Source of the DNA: JAPLLS01 sp041309145
GTDB taxonomy: Bacteria > Omnitrophota > Gorgyraeia > Gygaellales > Profunditerraquicolaceae
NCBI GenBank assembly: GCA_041309145.1
Contig: JBFZAG010000057.1
Span: 1 to 31,641 of the forward strand
Reading direction: 5' to 3'
DNA: 31,641 bases
The notes under the pieces were generated by a model. The model was not told the DNA's origin. It worked only from the letters and a program-made list of their open reading frames with translations, and did not search any database. Each line of letters begins with the position of its first letter. Within the stretch, counting starts at the first letter, position 1. A program made the translations under genes and the position numbers. Positions 9,863-17,541 of this stretch are shown piece by piece.

Positions 9863-10547
9863 AGTCCTGGCGGACATCATGGGCAAACCCATGATCCAGT
9901 GGGTCTGGGAAAGGGCGAAGTTGGTCAAGATCCTGGACGAGCTGATCGTCGCCTGCGACGACGAACGGGTGGCTGAAGTGGCCCGGGGATTCGGAGCCCA
10001 GGTGGCCATGACCGCAAAAGGCCACGCTTCCGGGACCGACCGGATCGCTGAAGTGGTCAATCCTCTTGAGGTGGATGTGGTGGTGAACATCCAGGGAGAC
10101 GAGCCGATGATCCACCCGACCATGATCGATAATGTCGCCAGGGCCATACTCAGCGACAGCGCGATCTCGGTTGCCACGATCATCCGCAAGATCGAGGATC
10201 CAAAGGAGATCAATGACCCCCACGTGGTCAAAGCGGTAAAAGACAAGTTCGATTTCGCTCTGTATTTTTCCCGGGCTCCCATACCTTTCCACGCCCGCAA
10301 CTCCGATATAACCCAGCCGGTGTATTACAAACATATCGGGCTCTACGGTTATTCCAAGGATTTCCTTTTTACCTATAAGAATATGGCTTCCTCAAGCCTG
10401 GAAAGGACCGAAAAGCTCGAACAGCTGCGGGTCCTGGAGGAAGGTTACAAGATCAAGGTGATCGAGACCAAATACGATACCATCGGAGTGGATACTCCGG
10501 AAGATCTGGAAAAAGTTAAAGTTTACTTAAAGCAGGAAAAACTATGA
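9786..10547 (+). CDS. kdsB: CMP-Kdo synthetase (3-deoxy-manno-octulosonate cytidylyltransferase)
   Basis: KdsB activates Kdo with CTP to CMP-Kdo in the cytoplasm. From the ATG at 9786 the protein has 253 residues, the family norm. It shows IPARYSSTRF (14-23), the nucleotide-binding signature, and NIQGDEP (101-107), with YYKHIGLYGY, RTEKLEQLR and GVDTPEDL further on, all standard KdsB landmarks. A longer frame starting at 9663 would add 41 residues inside the kinase gene and is rejected. The stop TGA (10545-10547) overlaps the ATG of kdsA (ATGA), a coupling arrangement repeated in this operon. Confidence 0.95.
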   Translation: MRKEHEKRKVVVVIPARYSSTRFEAKVLADIMGKPMIQWVWERAKLVKILDELIVACDDERVAEVARGFGAQVAMTAKGHASGTDRIAEVVNPLEVDVVVNIQGDEPMIHPTMIDNVARAILSDSAISVATIIRKIEDPKEINDPHVVKAVKDKFDFALYFSRAPIPFHARNSDITQPVYYKHIGLYGYSKDFLFTYKNMASSSLERTEKLEQLRVLEEGYKIKVIETKYDTIGVDTPEDLEKVKVYLKQEKL

Positions 10548-11359
10548 CCCGCGAAATAAAAGTCGGCAAAATCAAGATCGGCGGAAAGAACCCCCTGGTC
10601 CTGATCGCCGGGCCCTGCGTGATCGAGTCCGAAGCTTTTACCCTGTCCATAGCTCAAAAGCTGAAAAGCGTGGCTGAAGAGGTGGGCATGCCTTTTATTT
10701 TCAAATCCAGTTACGACAAAGCCAACCGGTTGTCCGGGCAATCTTTCCGCGGCCCGGGGCTGAAAAAAGGGCTGGAGATCCTGGCCCGGGTAAAACAGAA
10801 ATTAAAGCTGTCGGTCTTAAGCGATGTGCACAGCCGGGAAGAAGTTTTGCCGGCGGCAAAAATACTGGATATCATCCAGATCCCGGCTTTTTTATGCCGG
10901 CAGACCGATTTGGTGGTAGAGGCGGCCCGGACCGGCAAAGCGATCAATATCAAGAAAGGCCAGTTCCTCGCCCCCTGGGACATCCAGCCGATCATCAAAA
11001 AGGCGGAGGGCGCGGGCAATAAATCGATAATCCTGACCGAGCGCGGTTACAGTTTCGGCTACAATAATCTGGTCACCGACTTTCGGGCCATAGGCATTAT
11101 GCGGGAGTTCGGCTATCCGGTCATTTACGACGCCACCCACAGCATCCAGCTCCCCGGAGGAAAAGGCGGATGTTCCGGCGGCCAGAGGGAATTTGTGGCC
11201 GGCTTGTCCCGGGCAGCGGTCGCTTTCGGCTGCGACGGGCTGTTTTTGGAAGTGCATTCCGAACCGGACAGCGCTCCCTGCGACGGCCCGAATATGATCG
11301 ACCTCAAGATCCTGGAGTCGTTATTGCGCCAGATCAAAAGGATCGAAGGTGTTTTATGA
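10544..11359 (+). CDS. kdsA: Kdo-8-phosphate synthase, metal-dependent type
   Basis: KdsA condenses phosphoenolpyruvate with arabinose-5-phosphate to Kdo-8-phosphate. The 271-residue protein has IAGPCVIES (21-29), FKSSYDKANR, SDVHS, IKKGQFLAPWD, DATHSIQLPG and FLEVHSEPD. Cys25 stands where metal-independent enzymes such as that of E. coli have Asn, and CDGPNM near the C-terminus supplies the Asp ligand. This predicts the metal-dependent class known from Aquifex. The ATG overlaps the kdsB stop by four bases, and the TGA overlaps the kdsD start in the same way. Confidence 0.95.
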   Translation: MTREIKVGKIKIGGKNPLVLIAGPCVIESEAFTLSIAQKLKSVAEEVGMPFIFKSSYDKANRLSGQSFRGPGLKKGLEILARVKQKLKLSVLSDVHSREEVLPAAKILDIIQIPAFLCRQTDLVVEAARTGKAINIKKGQFLAPWDIQPIIKKAEGAGNKSIILTERGYSFGYNNLVTDFRAIGIMREFGYPVIYDATHSIQLPGGKGGCSGGQREFVAGLSRAAVAFGCDGLFLEVHSEPDSAPCDGPNMIDLKILESLLRQIKRIEGVL

Positions 11360-12324
11360 AGATAAACCGGATCAAAAGGGCAAGAGAAGTTCTGGAAATG
11401 GAAGCCCGGGCGATATTGGAGCTTAAAAAGCGGATAGGCAAAGAATTCAAGGCGGCGCTCGAGCTCATATTGAAGTCCAAGGGAAGAGTGGTGGTCAGCG
11501 GGATGGGCAAGACCGGGATCATCGCCCAGAAGTTTTCCGCGACCCTGGCTTCCACCGGAACTCCGAGCTTGTTCTTGCATTTGGCCGAGGCTTCCCACGG
11601 AGATCTGGGAAAGGTCACCCAGGACGACGTAGTGATAATTCTTTCCAACAGCGGCTCGACCTCCGAGGTAAAACAGCTTTTACCTTTTTTAAAGAAGATC
11701 GGCTCCAGGATCATCGCCTTGACCGGCAAAGCCGATTCCCCGCTGGCTAAATACAGCGACGTGGTTTTGGACGTCTCGGTCAAGCAGGAGGCATGCCCCT
11801 TGAACCTTGCCCCGACTTCTTCGACCACCGCTGCGCTGGCCATGTCTGACGCCCTGGCGGTCTGCCTTTTGGAGATCAAGGGTTTCAAAGAAAAAGATTT
11901 TGCCCTTTTCCACCCCGGAGGGGCGCTGGGAAAAAGGCTGCTTTTGAAAGTGGAAGATATAATGCGCACCGGCAAAAACAACCCGGTGGTGCTGGAAACT
12001 AAAACAGTCTCGGAGGTCCTTTTCCGGATCACTCAGGCCAGGGCCGGAGCCGCGATCATCGTGGACTCCCGCGGCAAGCTGGCCGGGATATTTACCGACG
12101 GAGACCTGCGCCGCCATTTAGCTACGGTCGCGGACCTGCCCAAGCGCAGGATCAAAGATGTGATGACCAGAAAGCCGATGGTCCTGAAAAAAGACCGTCT
12201 GGCGGCCGAGGCTTTGCATCTTTTGGAAGAGAGAAAGATCGACGAAGTTCCGGTAGTGGATTCAAAAAACCGCCCGGTAGGGCTTCTGGATGTTCAGGAT
12301 ATCTTAAGGGCGGGGATCATATAA
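11356..12324 (+). CDS. kdsD: Arabinose-5-phosphate isomerase (SIS plus CBS pair)
   Basis: KdsD converts ribulose-5-phosphate to arabinose-5-phosphate, the entry step of Kdo synthesis. The 322-residue protein starts with a sugar isomerase (SIS) domain showing SGMGKTG (48-54), SNSGST (97-102) and CPLNLAPTSST (147-157), then HPGGALGKRL (186-195), followed by two CBS domains (about 200-322). This is the standard KdsD/GutQ architecture and length. The start is the ATG at 11356 inside ATGA shared with kdsA; a longer frame from 11170 lies in kdsA and is rejected. It is two bases upstream of the kdsC start, so the genes are closely linked. Confidence 0.95.
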   Translation: MKINRIKRAREVLEMEARAILELKKRIGKEFKAALELILKSKGRVVVSGMGKTGIIAQKFSATLASTGTPSLFLHLAEASHGDLGKVTQDDVVIILSNSGSTSEVKQLLPFLKKIGSRIIALTGKADSPLAKYSDVVLDVSVKQEACPLNLAPTSSTTAALAMSDALAVCLLEIKGFKEKDFALFHPGGALGKRLLLKVEDIMRTGKNNPVVLETKTVSEVLFRITQARAGAAIIVDSRGKLAGIFTDGDLRRHLATVADLPKRRIKDVMTRKPMVLKKDRLAAEALHLLEERKIDEVPVVDSKNRPVGLLDVQDILRAGII

Positions 12325-12325
12325 T

Positions 12326-12853
12326 ATGGAACAGTCTTTAACCGATAAAATAAAAAAGATCAAAGTCCTGCTTTTGGATGTGGACGGGGTCCTGACCGAC
12401 GGCCGGATCATTTACGATTCCCGGGGAAGGGATTTGAAATTTTTCGATGTCCATGACGGGATGGGAGTTTATCTTCTGAAAAAATGCGGGATCCCGTCAG
12501 TTCTGATCACCGCTAAAGGCTCCCGGACGATCAAGCCGCGGGCCAAAGATATGCGGGTGGATATCGTTTTTGAGGATATTTCCCCGAAAACCAGAGTTTT
12601 GAACAGGATCCTTAAAAGATACAATGCGGCTTTGGAGGAGCTTTGTTTTGTCGGCGACGACCTGGTTGATCTGTGCCTGATGAAAAAAGTAGGCTTGCCG
12701 GTGGCGGTCTCTAACGCCTGCCAGGAAATTAAAGACGTCGCCGGATATATCACTGTCAGAGAGGGCGGAAGGGGCGCGGTCAGAGAACTGGCGGAATTGA
12801 TCCTGAAAGTCCAGGGTAAATGGAAAGAGGCGCTGAAAGCTTATGATGTTTAG
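12326..12853 (+). CDS. kdsC: Kdo-8-phosphate phosphatase (HAD family)
   Basis: KdsC removes phosphate from Kdo-8-phosphate. This 175-residue HAD-superfamily protein has the nucleophile motif LLLDVDGVLTDG (Asp18, Asp20), FDVHDGMG (40-47), the ITAKGS motif II, and the metal-binding FVGDDLVD (108-115, Asp111/Asp112). It lacks a large cap domain, as expected of tetrameric KdsC. The ATG lies one base after the kdsD stop, and its 3' end overlaps the following lptC-lptA gene by 11 bases. Confidence 0.94.
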   Translation: MEQSLTDKIKKIKVLLLDVDGVLTDGRIIYDSRGRDLKFFDVHDGMGVYLLKKCGIPSVLITAKGSRTIKPRAKDMRVDIVFEDISPKTRVLNRILKRYNAALEELCFVGDDLVDLCLMKKVGLPVAVSNACQEIKDVAGYITVREGGRGAVRELAELILKVQGKWKEALKAYDV

Positions 12854-13748
12854 GGGTTTTATCGTTATCGCAGCTATCTCTGTTCCGGCTTTGTTTGCGG
12901 ATCTCAATGCCTGCGCCTGGGCCCAGTTGCCGGCCGTCGAAGGCCAGCAGCAGATGGCGGATTTTTCTCTTTCCGGTTTCGGGGAAAAAGGCAGGAAAAA
13001 CTGGGACCTGGCCGGCAGGCAGGCGGATATCGCCAAAGAGGTGATCAAGCTCAACGATATCGTCAGCAATTTCTACGGCGAGCGGGAAAATATGAAGCTG
13101 ACCGCCCAGAGCGGCGATTTTGACCGCAGCAAAGGGTCGATGCACCTGGAAAAAGATGTGGTGATCACCACATCTTCCGGAGCAAGGCTGACCACCAATT
13201 CTCTGGACTGGGACCGGAAAGAGCAGCTGGTCACGACAGCCGACCCGGTAAATATCGTAAAAGACGACCTGATAATCGACGGCCTGGGAGCCAGGGCCAA
13301 TACCGAATTCAACCTGGTCAATCTGGAAAAAGATGTCCGGGTCCGGATCGACAACCCCGGATTTGCCGGCGGATTGAAAAAAGAAAAGATCGAGATCAAC
13401 TGCGACGGCCCGCTGGAGGTGGATTACCAGAAGAACCTGGCCACTTTCAAGAATAATGTCAAGGTCAATACCCGGGACGGCCTGATCGAAAGCGACGAGA
13501 TGGAGGTCTATTTCTCTTCCGGCAACGAGAAAAAGAATAAGGTTGCGCAGCCGCAGGCAGAGGAATTGAACGGCTCGAAGATCGAAAAGATCATTGCCCG
13601 CGGCAATGTCAAGGTCACCCGCGGCCAGAATGTTTCTTTCAGCCAGCAGGCGGTTTATCATTCCGCTGACCGCCGGATCGTCCTGAGCGGACGGCCAAAA
13701 CTTGTGATCTATTCTTCGGAGGGACTTGATGCACCTCTTGGAAATTAA
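12843..13748 (+). CDS. LptC-LptA fusion for LPS transport
   Basis: This 301-residue protein appears to combine two Lpt components. An N-terminal hydrophobic segment (residues 3-20, signal or anchor) leads to an LptC-like region (about 38-165) with DFSLSGFGEKGRKNWDLAG and LEKDVVITTSSGARLTT. A second beta-jellyroll region (about 178-297) reads DGPLEVDYQKNLATFKNNVKV and IIARGNVKVTRGQ, as in LptA/OstA. LptC and LptA form the periplasmic bridge carrying LPS from LptB-FG to LptD. Met1 and Met2 (12843 or 12846) are equally possible starts. The C-terminus is short and overlaps lptB by 20 bases. Two separate weak OstA-type domains in one chain is an alternative reading. Confidence 0.8.
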   Translation: MMFRGFIVIAAISVPALFADLNACAWAQLPAVEGQQQMADFSLSGFGEKGRKNWDLAGRQADIAKEVIKLNDIVSNFYGERENMKLTAQSGDFDRSKGSMHLEKDVVITTSSGARLTTNSLDWDRKEQLVTTADPVNIVKDDLIIDGLGARANTEFNLVNLEKDVRVRIDNPGFAGGLKKEKIEINCDGPLEVDYQKNLATFKNNVKVNTRDGLIESDEMEVYFSSGNEKKNKVAQPQAEELNGSKIEKIIARGNVKVTRGQNVSFSQQAVYHSADRRIVLSGRPKLVIYSSEGLDAPLGN

Positions 13749-14451
13749 AGGTTTATCCAAATCTTACGACAGCCGGAAGGTGGTCAACGGCGTGGATATG
13801 CTGGTCAAGCGCGGGGAGATCGTCGGCCTTCTCGGGCCCAACGGCGCCGGGAAGACCACGACTTTTTATATGGTGGTGGGCATCATCCATCCTTCCGCGG
13901 GCAAGATCATCTTCGACAACCAGGACATCACCGGACTGCCGATACACGAGCGGGCCCATTTCGGCATAGGCTATCTTTCCCAGGAGCCGTCGATATTCAG
14001 GAAGATGACGGTCAAAGAAAACATCATGGCTATTTTAGAGACCCTGCCTATCGGCATGAGCGAAAGAAAAAAAAGGCTTAAATCCCTGCTGGAAGAATTA
14101 AAGATCGCCCATCTGGCCAACAGCAAAGCTTTTACTCTTTCCGGAGGCGAGCGCCGGAGGCTGGAGATCACCCGGGCGCTGGTCACCAATCCTTCTTTTA
14201 TCCTTCTGGACGAGCCCTTTTCCGGGATCGACCCGATCATCGTCGGGGAAGCCCAGGAGATCATTAAAGAGCTGAAAAACAAGGGGCTGGGGATCCTTTT
14301 GACCGACCATAACGTCAGGGAAACCCTGGCTATTACCGACCGGGCTTATCTGATCGCCGAAGGCAAGATCCTGATCTCCGGGACAGCCCAGGAGCTGATC
14401 GACAGCCCCAAAGCCAGGGAGATCTATCTGGGAGCGAAGTTTTCCATGTAG
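13729..14451 (+). CDS. lptB: LPS export ABC transporter ATPase LptB
   Basis: LptB powers extraction of LPS from the inner membrane with LptF and LptG, which are not in this window. The 240-residue ATPase has Walker A GPNGAGKT (36-43), signature LSGGE (137-141) and Walker B FILLDEP (D161, E162), followed by LTDHNVRETL, a typical LptB stretch. I chose the ATG at 13729 over the TTG at 13726 because GGAGGG (13718-13723) is better spaced from it. The gene overlaps the LptC-LptA frame by 20 bases. A large hairpin follows the stop. Confidence 0.95.
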   Translation: MHLLEIKGLSKSYDSRKVVNGVDMLVKRGEIVGLLGPNGAGKTTTFYMVVGIIHPSAGKIIFDNQDITGLPIHERAHFGIGYLSQEPSIFRKMTVKENIMAILETLPIGMSERKKRLKSLLEELKIAHLANSKAFTLSGGERRRLEITRALVTNPSFILLDEPFSGIDPIIVGEAQEIIKELKNKGLGILLTDHNVRETLAITDRAYLIAEGKILISGTAQELIDSPKAREIYLGAKFSM

Positions 14452-14472
14452 AAAAAACGGGGGATGGGGTAC

Positions 14473-14544
14473 AAAAAAAGGGGACGTTTCTATTTTTTTT
14501 CTGAAACGCTCCTTCTGTAAAAAATAGAAACGTCCCCTTTTTTT
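14473..14544. repeat. GGGGAC-type long hairpin element
   Basis: Two perfect 26-base arms (14473-14498 and 14519-14544) enclose a 20-base loop. The arm reads A7-GGGGACGTTTC-TA-T6. It resembles the arms at 25412-25522 (A/T-rich flank, GGGGAC core), so it looks like a member of a repeat family. Because it follows lptB and ends in a T tract, it may also terminate transcription. Confidence 0.9.
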
Positions 14545-14589
14545 TAATAGGAAGCAGCGCCATTTTTAACAATCCATAGAGAGGAACAG

Positions 14590-15471
14590 ATGAAAACAGA
14601 AGTGAAGAAACTGGATTCAGGCAGGATGGAGCTGAGTATTTCCATCGAAGGAGAGACGGTCAAGAATAAATTCGAGGATGTCTTTAAAAAGATCGGCCAG
14701 GAAGCGAAAGTCAAAGGTTTCCGCCCGGGACACGCGCCCCGGGATATTCTGGAAAAAGAATTCTCGGATTTTGCCCATGAGCAGGTCTTAAAAGAGCTTA
14801 TCCCCGATCTTTACGACCAGGCGGTGCAGAAAGAGGCGCTGCAGGTCCTGGATATGCCCGAGATCAGCGAAGTCAAACTGGACCGCAGCAGCTTGTCTTT
14901 CCGGGCCCAGGTCGAGGTCACTCCGGAGATAGGGGTGAAAAATTACAAGGGGATCAAGATCGAGTACAAGAAGGTAACGGTCAGCCCCGATGAGATCAAG
15001 CGCAACATCGATTCGATCAAAGAGTCCCGGAAAGCCGATGTTCTGGATGACGCTTTCGCAAAAACGCTGGGTTATCCCGGCCTCGGGGAGCTGGAAAAAG
15101 CGGTGGAGCGCCAGATCGCCGGCCAGAAAGCCGGCTCTTTGCGCCAGGATATCGAGCGCCAGGTCATAGACGGGGTTTCCAAAGGGCTGGATTTCAAACT
15201 CCCGCAGTCGCTGGTAGCTAAACAGCTGGAAGAACTGGTCCGCCAGGCCAGGGTGGAATTAGCTCTGCGCGGGGTGGCTAAAGACAAGATCTCCGAACAG
15301 GATGAGATGCTGCGCAAAGAGCTCCAGCCGCAAGCTCAGAACCAGGTCAGGGTATATCTGATCCTGGCGGATATCGCCAAAAAAGAAAACATTCCTCTCG
15401 ACGATAATATGTCGCAGAAGGTGATGGAATTCTTGTTCAAGGAAGCGGTCTGGAAAATATCGGAAGCATAA
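14590..15471 (+). CDS. tig: Trigger factor lacking the PPIase domain
   Basis: Trigger factor is the ribosome-bound chaperone at the exit tunnel. The N-terminal ribosome-binding domain is clear, with the signature GFRPGHAP (43-50). The C-terminal chaperone domain starts at LDDAFAKTLG (152-161). Between them, where ~100 residues of FKBP-type peptidyl-prolyl isomerase usually lie, there are only about 20 residues (VSPDEIKRNIDSIKESRKAD, 131-150). The total of 293 residues compares with a usual ~430. The frame is intact, so this is a clean domain absence, not a frameshift. GAGAGGAAC before the ATG gives a good ribosome site. The next gene is clpP, a common neighbour. Confidence 0.9.
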   Translation: MKTEVKKLDSGRMELSISIEGETVKNKFEDVFKKIGQEAKVKGFRPGHAPRDILEKEFSDFAHEQVLKELIPDLYDQAVQKEALQVLDMPEISEVKLDRSSLSFRAQVEVTPEIGVKNYKGIKIEYKKVTVSPDEIKRNIDSIKESRKADVLDDAFAKTLGYPGLGELEKAVERQIAGQKAGSLRQDIERQVIDGVSKGLDFKLPQSLVAKQLEELVRQARVELALRGVAKDKISEQDEMLRKELQPQAQNQVRVYLILADIAKKENIPLDDNMSQKVMEFLFKEAVWKISEA

Positions 15472-15483
15472 AAGCATAATAAC

Positions 15484-15508
15484 CAGTACAACCGCGCAGG
15501 TTGTACTG
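15484..15508. repeat. Palindrome of the GTACAACC-GCGC-AGGTT family
   Basis: CAGTACAACC (15484-15493) pairs with GGTTGTACTG (15499-15508) around a 5-base loop. The 17-mer GTACAACCGCGCAGGTT (15486-15502) recurs exactly at 25471-25487 and inverted at 25451-25467. It lies between tig and the clpP ribosome site AGGAGG (15511-15516). Confidence 0.88.
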
Positions 15509-15521
15509 ACAGGAGGGTAAA

Positions 15522-16130
15522 ATGGATATAAAAATGCAGCATTTAGTACCTATGGTGGTCGAGCAGACCCCCCGGGGCTTTGAAAGGGCCTACGACATAT
15601 ATTCGCGCCTTTTAAAAGACCGGATAATTTTTATCGGCACCGCGATCGACGATGTGGTGGCCAACCTGGTGATCGCCCAGATGCTTTTTCTGCAGATGGA
15701 AGATCCGAGCAAGGACATCAATATCTACATTAATTCGCCGGGAGGCTCGGTGACCGCGGGGCTGGCGATCTACGACACCATGCAGTTCGTCAAATGCGAC
15801 GTGGCGACCTATTGCGTGGGCCAGGCCGCGAGCATGGGCGCGGTGCTCCTGTCCGCCGGGACCAAAGGCAAGCGCTCGTCTTTGCCCAATTCCCGGGTGA
15901 TGATCCACCAGCCCTGGGGAGGAGTGCAGGGAGCGGCCGAGGATATTTCCCGGCAGGCCACGGAGATCCTGAAGATGCGCGACAAGATCAACGAGATAAT
16001 CGCTTATCACACCGGACAGCCTTTGGAAAAGATCCAGAAAGATACTGACCGCGATTATTTTCTCTCCGCCCAGGAAGCCAAGACTTACGGCCTGGTCGAC
16101 GAGGTTTTCATGGGAAAAATTAAGAAATAG
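15522..16130 (+). CDS. clpP: ATP-dependent Clp protease proteolytic subunit
   Basis: ClpP is the serine-protease barrel that works with ClpX or ClpA. The 202-residue protein shows the catalytic triad Ser104 (GQAASMGA), His129 (MIHQPWGG) and Asp178 (DTDRDYFL), plus the family stretch INSPGGSVTAG. No long propeptide is evident. AGGAGG lies six bases before the ATG. It follows tig, but the usual clpX is not next; the following gene is a class V aminotransferase, so the unfoldase partner must be encoded elsewhere. Confidence 0.97.
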   Translation: MDIKMQHLVPMVVEQTPRGFERAYDIYSRLLKDRIIFIGTAIDDVVANLVIAQMLFLQMEDPSKDINIYINSPGGSVTAGLAIYDTMQFVKCDVATYCVGQAASMGAVLLSAGTKGKRSSLPNSRVMIHQPWGGVQGAAEDISRQATEILKMRDKINEIIAYHTGQPLEKIQKDTDRDYFLSAQEAKTYGLVDEVFMGKIKK

Positions 16131-16140
16131 GTTGCAAAGA

Positions 16141-16168
16141 CACATGTCACAAGTTACACGTCACAAGT
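16141..16168. repeat. Two tandem 14-bp GTCACAAGT-type units
   Basis: CACATGTCACAAGT (16141-16154) is followed directly by TACACGTCACAAGT (16155-16168), 12 of 14 bases identical. The 13-mer ACATGTCACAAGT recurs in inverted form at 30346-30358, in the intergenic region before purA. Confidence 0.8.
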
Positions 16169-16187
16169 AAAAGAAGGAGAATATTCC

Positions 16188-17327
16188 ATGAAAAAAAATT
16201 ATCTTTTGACCCCCGGGCCGACTCCTCTGCCGCCGGAGATCTGCGAGTCGCTATCCCGGCCGATCATCCATCACCGCACTCCGCAATTCCAGGCGATATT
16301 AAAAGAAGCCCACGAGGGTTTGAAATATGTTTTTCAGACCGCTAACGATGTTTATATTCTTACTTCATCCGGCACGGGCGGCATGGAATCGGCGATGGCT
16401 AATTTTCTTTCTCCCGGAGATACCGTGATCACTGTTGAAGCCGGAAAATTCGGCGAGCGCTGGACCGAGATCGCCAAAGCTTACGGGATCAACTGCCTGG
16501 TAATGAAAGCGGAGTGGGGTACCGCGATCAACCCGAAAGACATCGAGGCTGAATTAAAAGAAAACAAAGGAAAGATCAAAGCCGTCTTTACCACTTTATG
16601 CGAGACTTCCACCGGAGTGGCCACGGATATCAAGGCTATCGGAGAGATAGTCAAAGCCAGCGACGCTATCCTTGTCGTCGACGCGATCAGCGGTTTGGGA
16701 GCGATAGACCTGCAGGCTGACGCCTGGAACTGCGATATCGTGGTTTCCGGCTCGCAAAAAGGCCTGATGCTTCCTCCGGGCCTGGGATTTATTTCGGTCA
16801 GCGCTAAAGCCTGGAAATTGGCCGAGACCTCGAAATGCCCGAAATACTATTTTGACATGAAAGCCGCCAAGAAAGCTTACGCTTCGACCGATACTCCCTG
16901 GACCCCGGCCATCGGCCTGGTCATCGCCCTTAACGAAGCCATAAAGATGATGAAAGCCGAAGAGCTGGCGAACATCTTTGCCTGGCACCATAAAATGGCG
17001 GAAGCCGTGCGTACCGCGGTCAAGGCCCTGGGCTTAGAGCTTTTCGCGCCCGACGCTTATTCCGACGTGGTCACCGCGGTAAAAGTCCCTGCGGGAATTG
17101 ACGGAGAAAAGCTGGTCAAGACCATGCGCGATTCCTTTGGGATCACCATTGCCGGAGGGCAATCCGAGATGAAAGGCAAGATCTTCCGTTTCGCCCATAT
17201 GGGATACATCGGCGAATTCGATATTATCAGCGGGATCTCCTGCCTGGAGAAAGTTCTTCTCCAGATGGGCTATAAATTCGAGCTGGGCGCGGGGGTTGCC
17301 GCGGCAGAAAAAGTCTTTCTTAAATAA
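16188..17327 (+). CDS. Class V aminotransferase (serine-pyruvate/alanine-glyoxylate type), probable serine pathway
   Basis: This 379-residue PLP enzyme belongs to the alanine-glyoxylate/serine-pyruvate aminotransferase group. It starts with the typical LTPGPTPLPPE, shows SSGTGGMESA for cofactor phosphate binding, LVVDAISGLG with the PLP-ring Asp, and the Schiff-base Lys191 in SGSQKGLMLPPG. Members of this group placed beside serA are thought to act as phosphoserine or serine aminotransferases in some bacteria, as in Thermotoga. Here serA is downstream beyond the giant gene, which supports such a role by context only. AAGGAGA lies upstream of the ATG. Glyoxylate-alanine transamination remains an alternative. 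Confidence 0.88.
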   Translation: MKKNYLLTPGPTPLPPEICESLSRPIIHHRTPQFQAILKEAHEGLKYVFQTANDVYILTSSGTGGMESAMANFLSPGDTVITVEAGKFGERWTEIAKAYGINCLVMKAEWGTAINPKDIEAELKENKGKIKAVFTTLCETSTGVATDIKAIGEIVKASDAILVVDAISGLGAIDLQADAWNCDIVVSGSQKGLMLPPGLGFISVSAKAWKLAETSKCPKYYFDMKAAKKAYASTDTPWTPAIGLVIALNEAIKMMKAEELANIFAWHHKMAEAVRTAVKALGLELFAPDAYSDVVTAVKVPAGIDGEKLVKTMRDSFGITIAGGQSEMKGKIFRFAHMGYIGEFDIISGISCLEKVLLQMGYKFELGAGVAAAEKVFLK

Positions 17328-17338
17328 AATTCAGTTTA

Positions 17339-17366
17339 TCCAAAAAAGACCGGGTTTCTTTTTGGA
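17339..17366 (+). terminator. Weak terminator-like hairpin after the aminotransferase gene
   Basis: TCCAAAAAAGA (17339-17349) pairs with TCTTTTTGGA (17357-17366) with one bulged A and a 7-base loop. The stem is A/T-rich and no long T tract follows, so function is uncertain. Confidence 0.35.
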
Positions 17367-17426
17367 TTTAGAGCGTAAGTCTTGTTTTTGCAATTGTTTA
17401 GGCGCAAAAATTTTCTCCTTCTTGCC

Positions 17427-17455
17427 TTGACATTGCCTTTTTGCTATGCTATATT
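17427..17455 (+). promoter_or_regulatory. Strong sigma70-type promoter of the giant gene
   Basis: A perfect TTGACA -35 box (17427-17432), a 17-base spacer and TATATT as -10 (17450-17455) lie 137 bases before the ATG at 17592. This is the best promoter match I see in the window and predicts a leader of roughly 130 bases. Confidence 0.75.
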
Positions 17456-17497
17456 ATATATAAGGTAAGAGAAAAGCTTTAAATAAAAATTTCAATT

Positions 17498-17541
17498 GCC
17501 ACGGTTATTGACCCCAGGGTCAGTAAGGCGTGGCTTTTTTT
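17498..17541 (+). terminator. Terminator-like hairpin in the leader of the giant gene (possible attenuator)
   Basis: GCCACG (17498-17503) pairs with CGTGGC (17529-17534), with an inner stem TTATTGACC/GGTCAGTAA, and seven T residues follow (17535-17541). It lies between the promoter at 17427 and the gene start at 17592, where an intrinsic terminator would block expression unless conditionally opened. It could be an attenuator or the end of a short RNA. I do not recognise a known riboswitch. Confidence 0.6.

Noticed and set aside
9458..10300. 280-codon minus-strand frame opposite rfaE1 and kdsB
   Set aside because: Low-complexity Ser/Thr/Arg-rich translation with no domain; a shadow of kdsB.
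11170..11355. Upstream extension of kdsD
   Set aside because: It lies in kdsA in another frame; the ATGA overlap at 11356 gives the normal protein length.
12780..13760. 326-codon open frame on the minus strand opposite lptC-lptA
   Set aside because: It lies entirely opposite well-supported genes, has no recognisable motif and no ribosome site, and is explained by codon bias of the sense strand.
17498..17541. Leader hairpin as a known riboswitch
   Set aside because: I tried to match c-di-GMP, fluoride and preQ1 motifs by eye and saw no conserved core; only terminator-like features remain.
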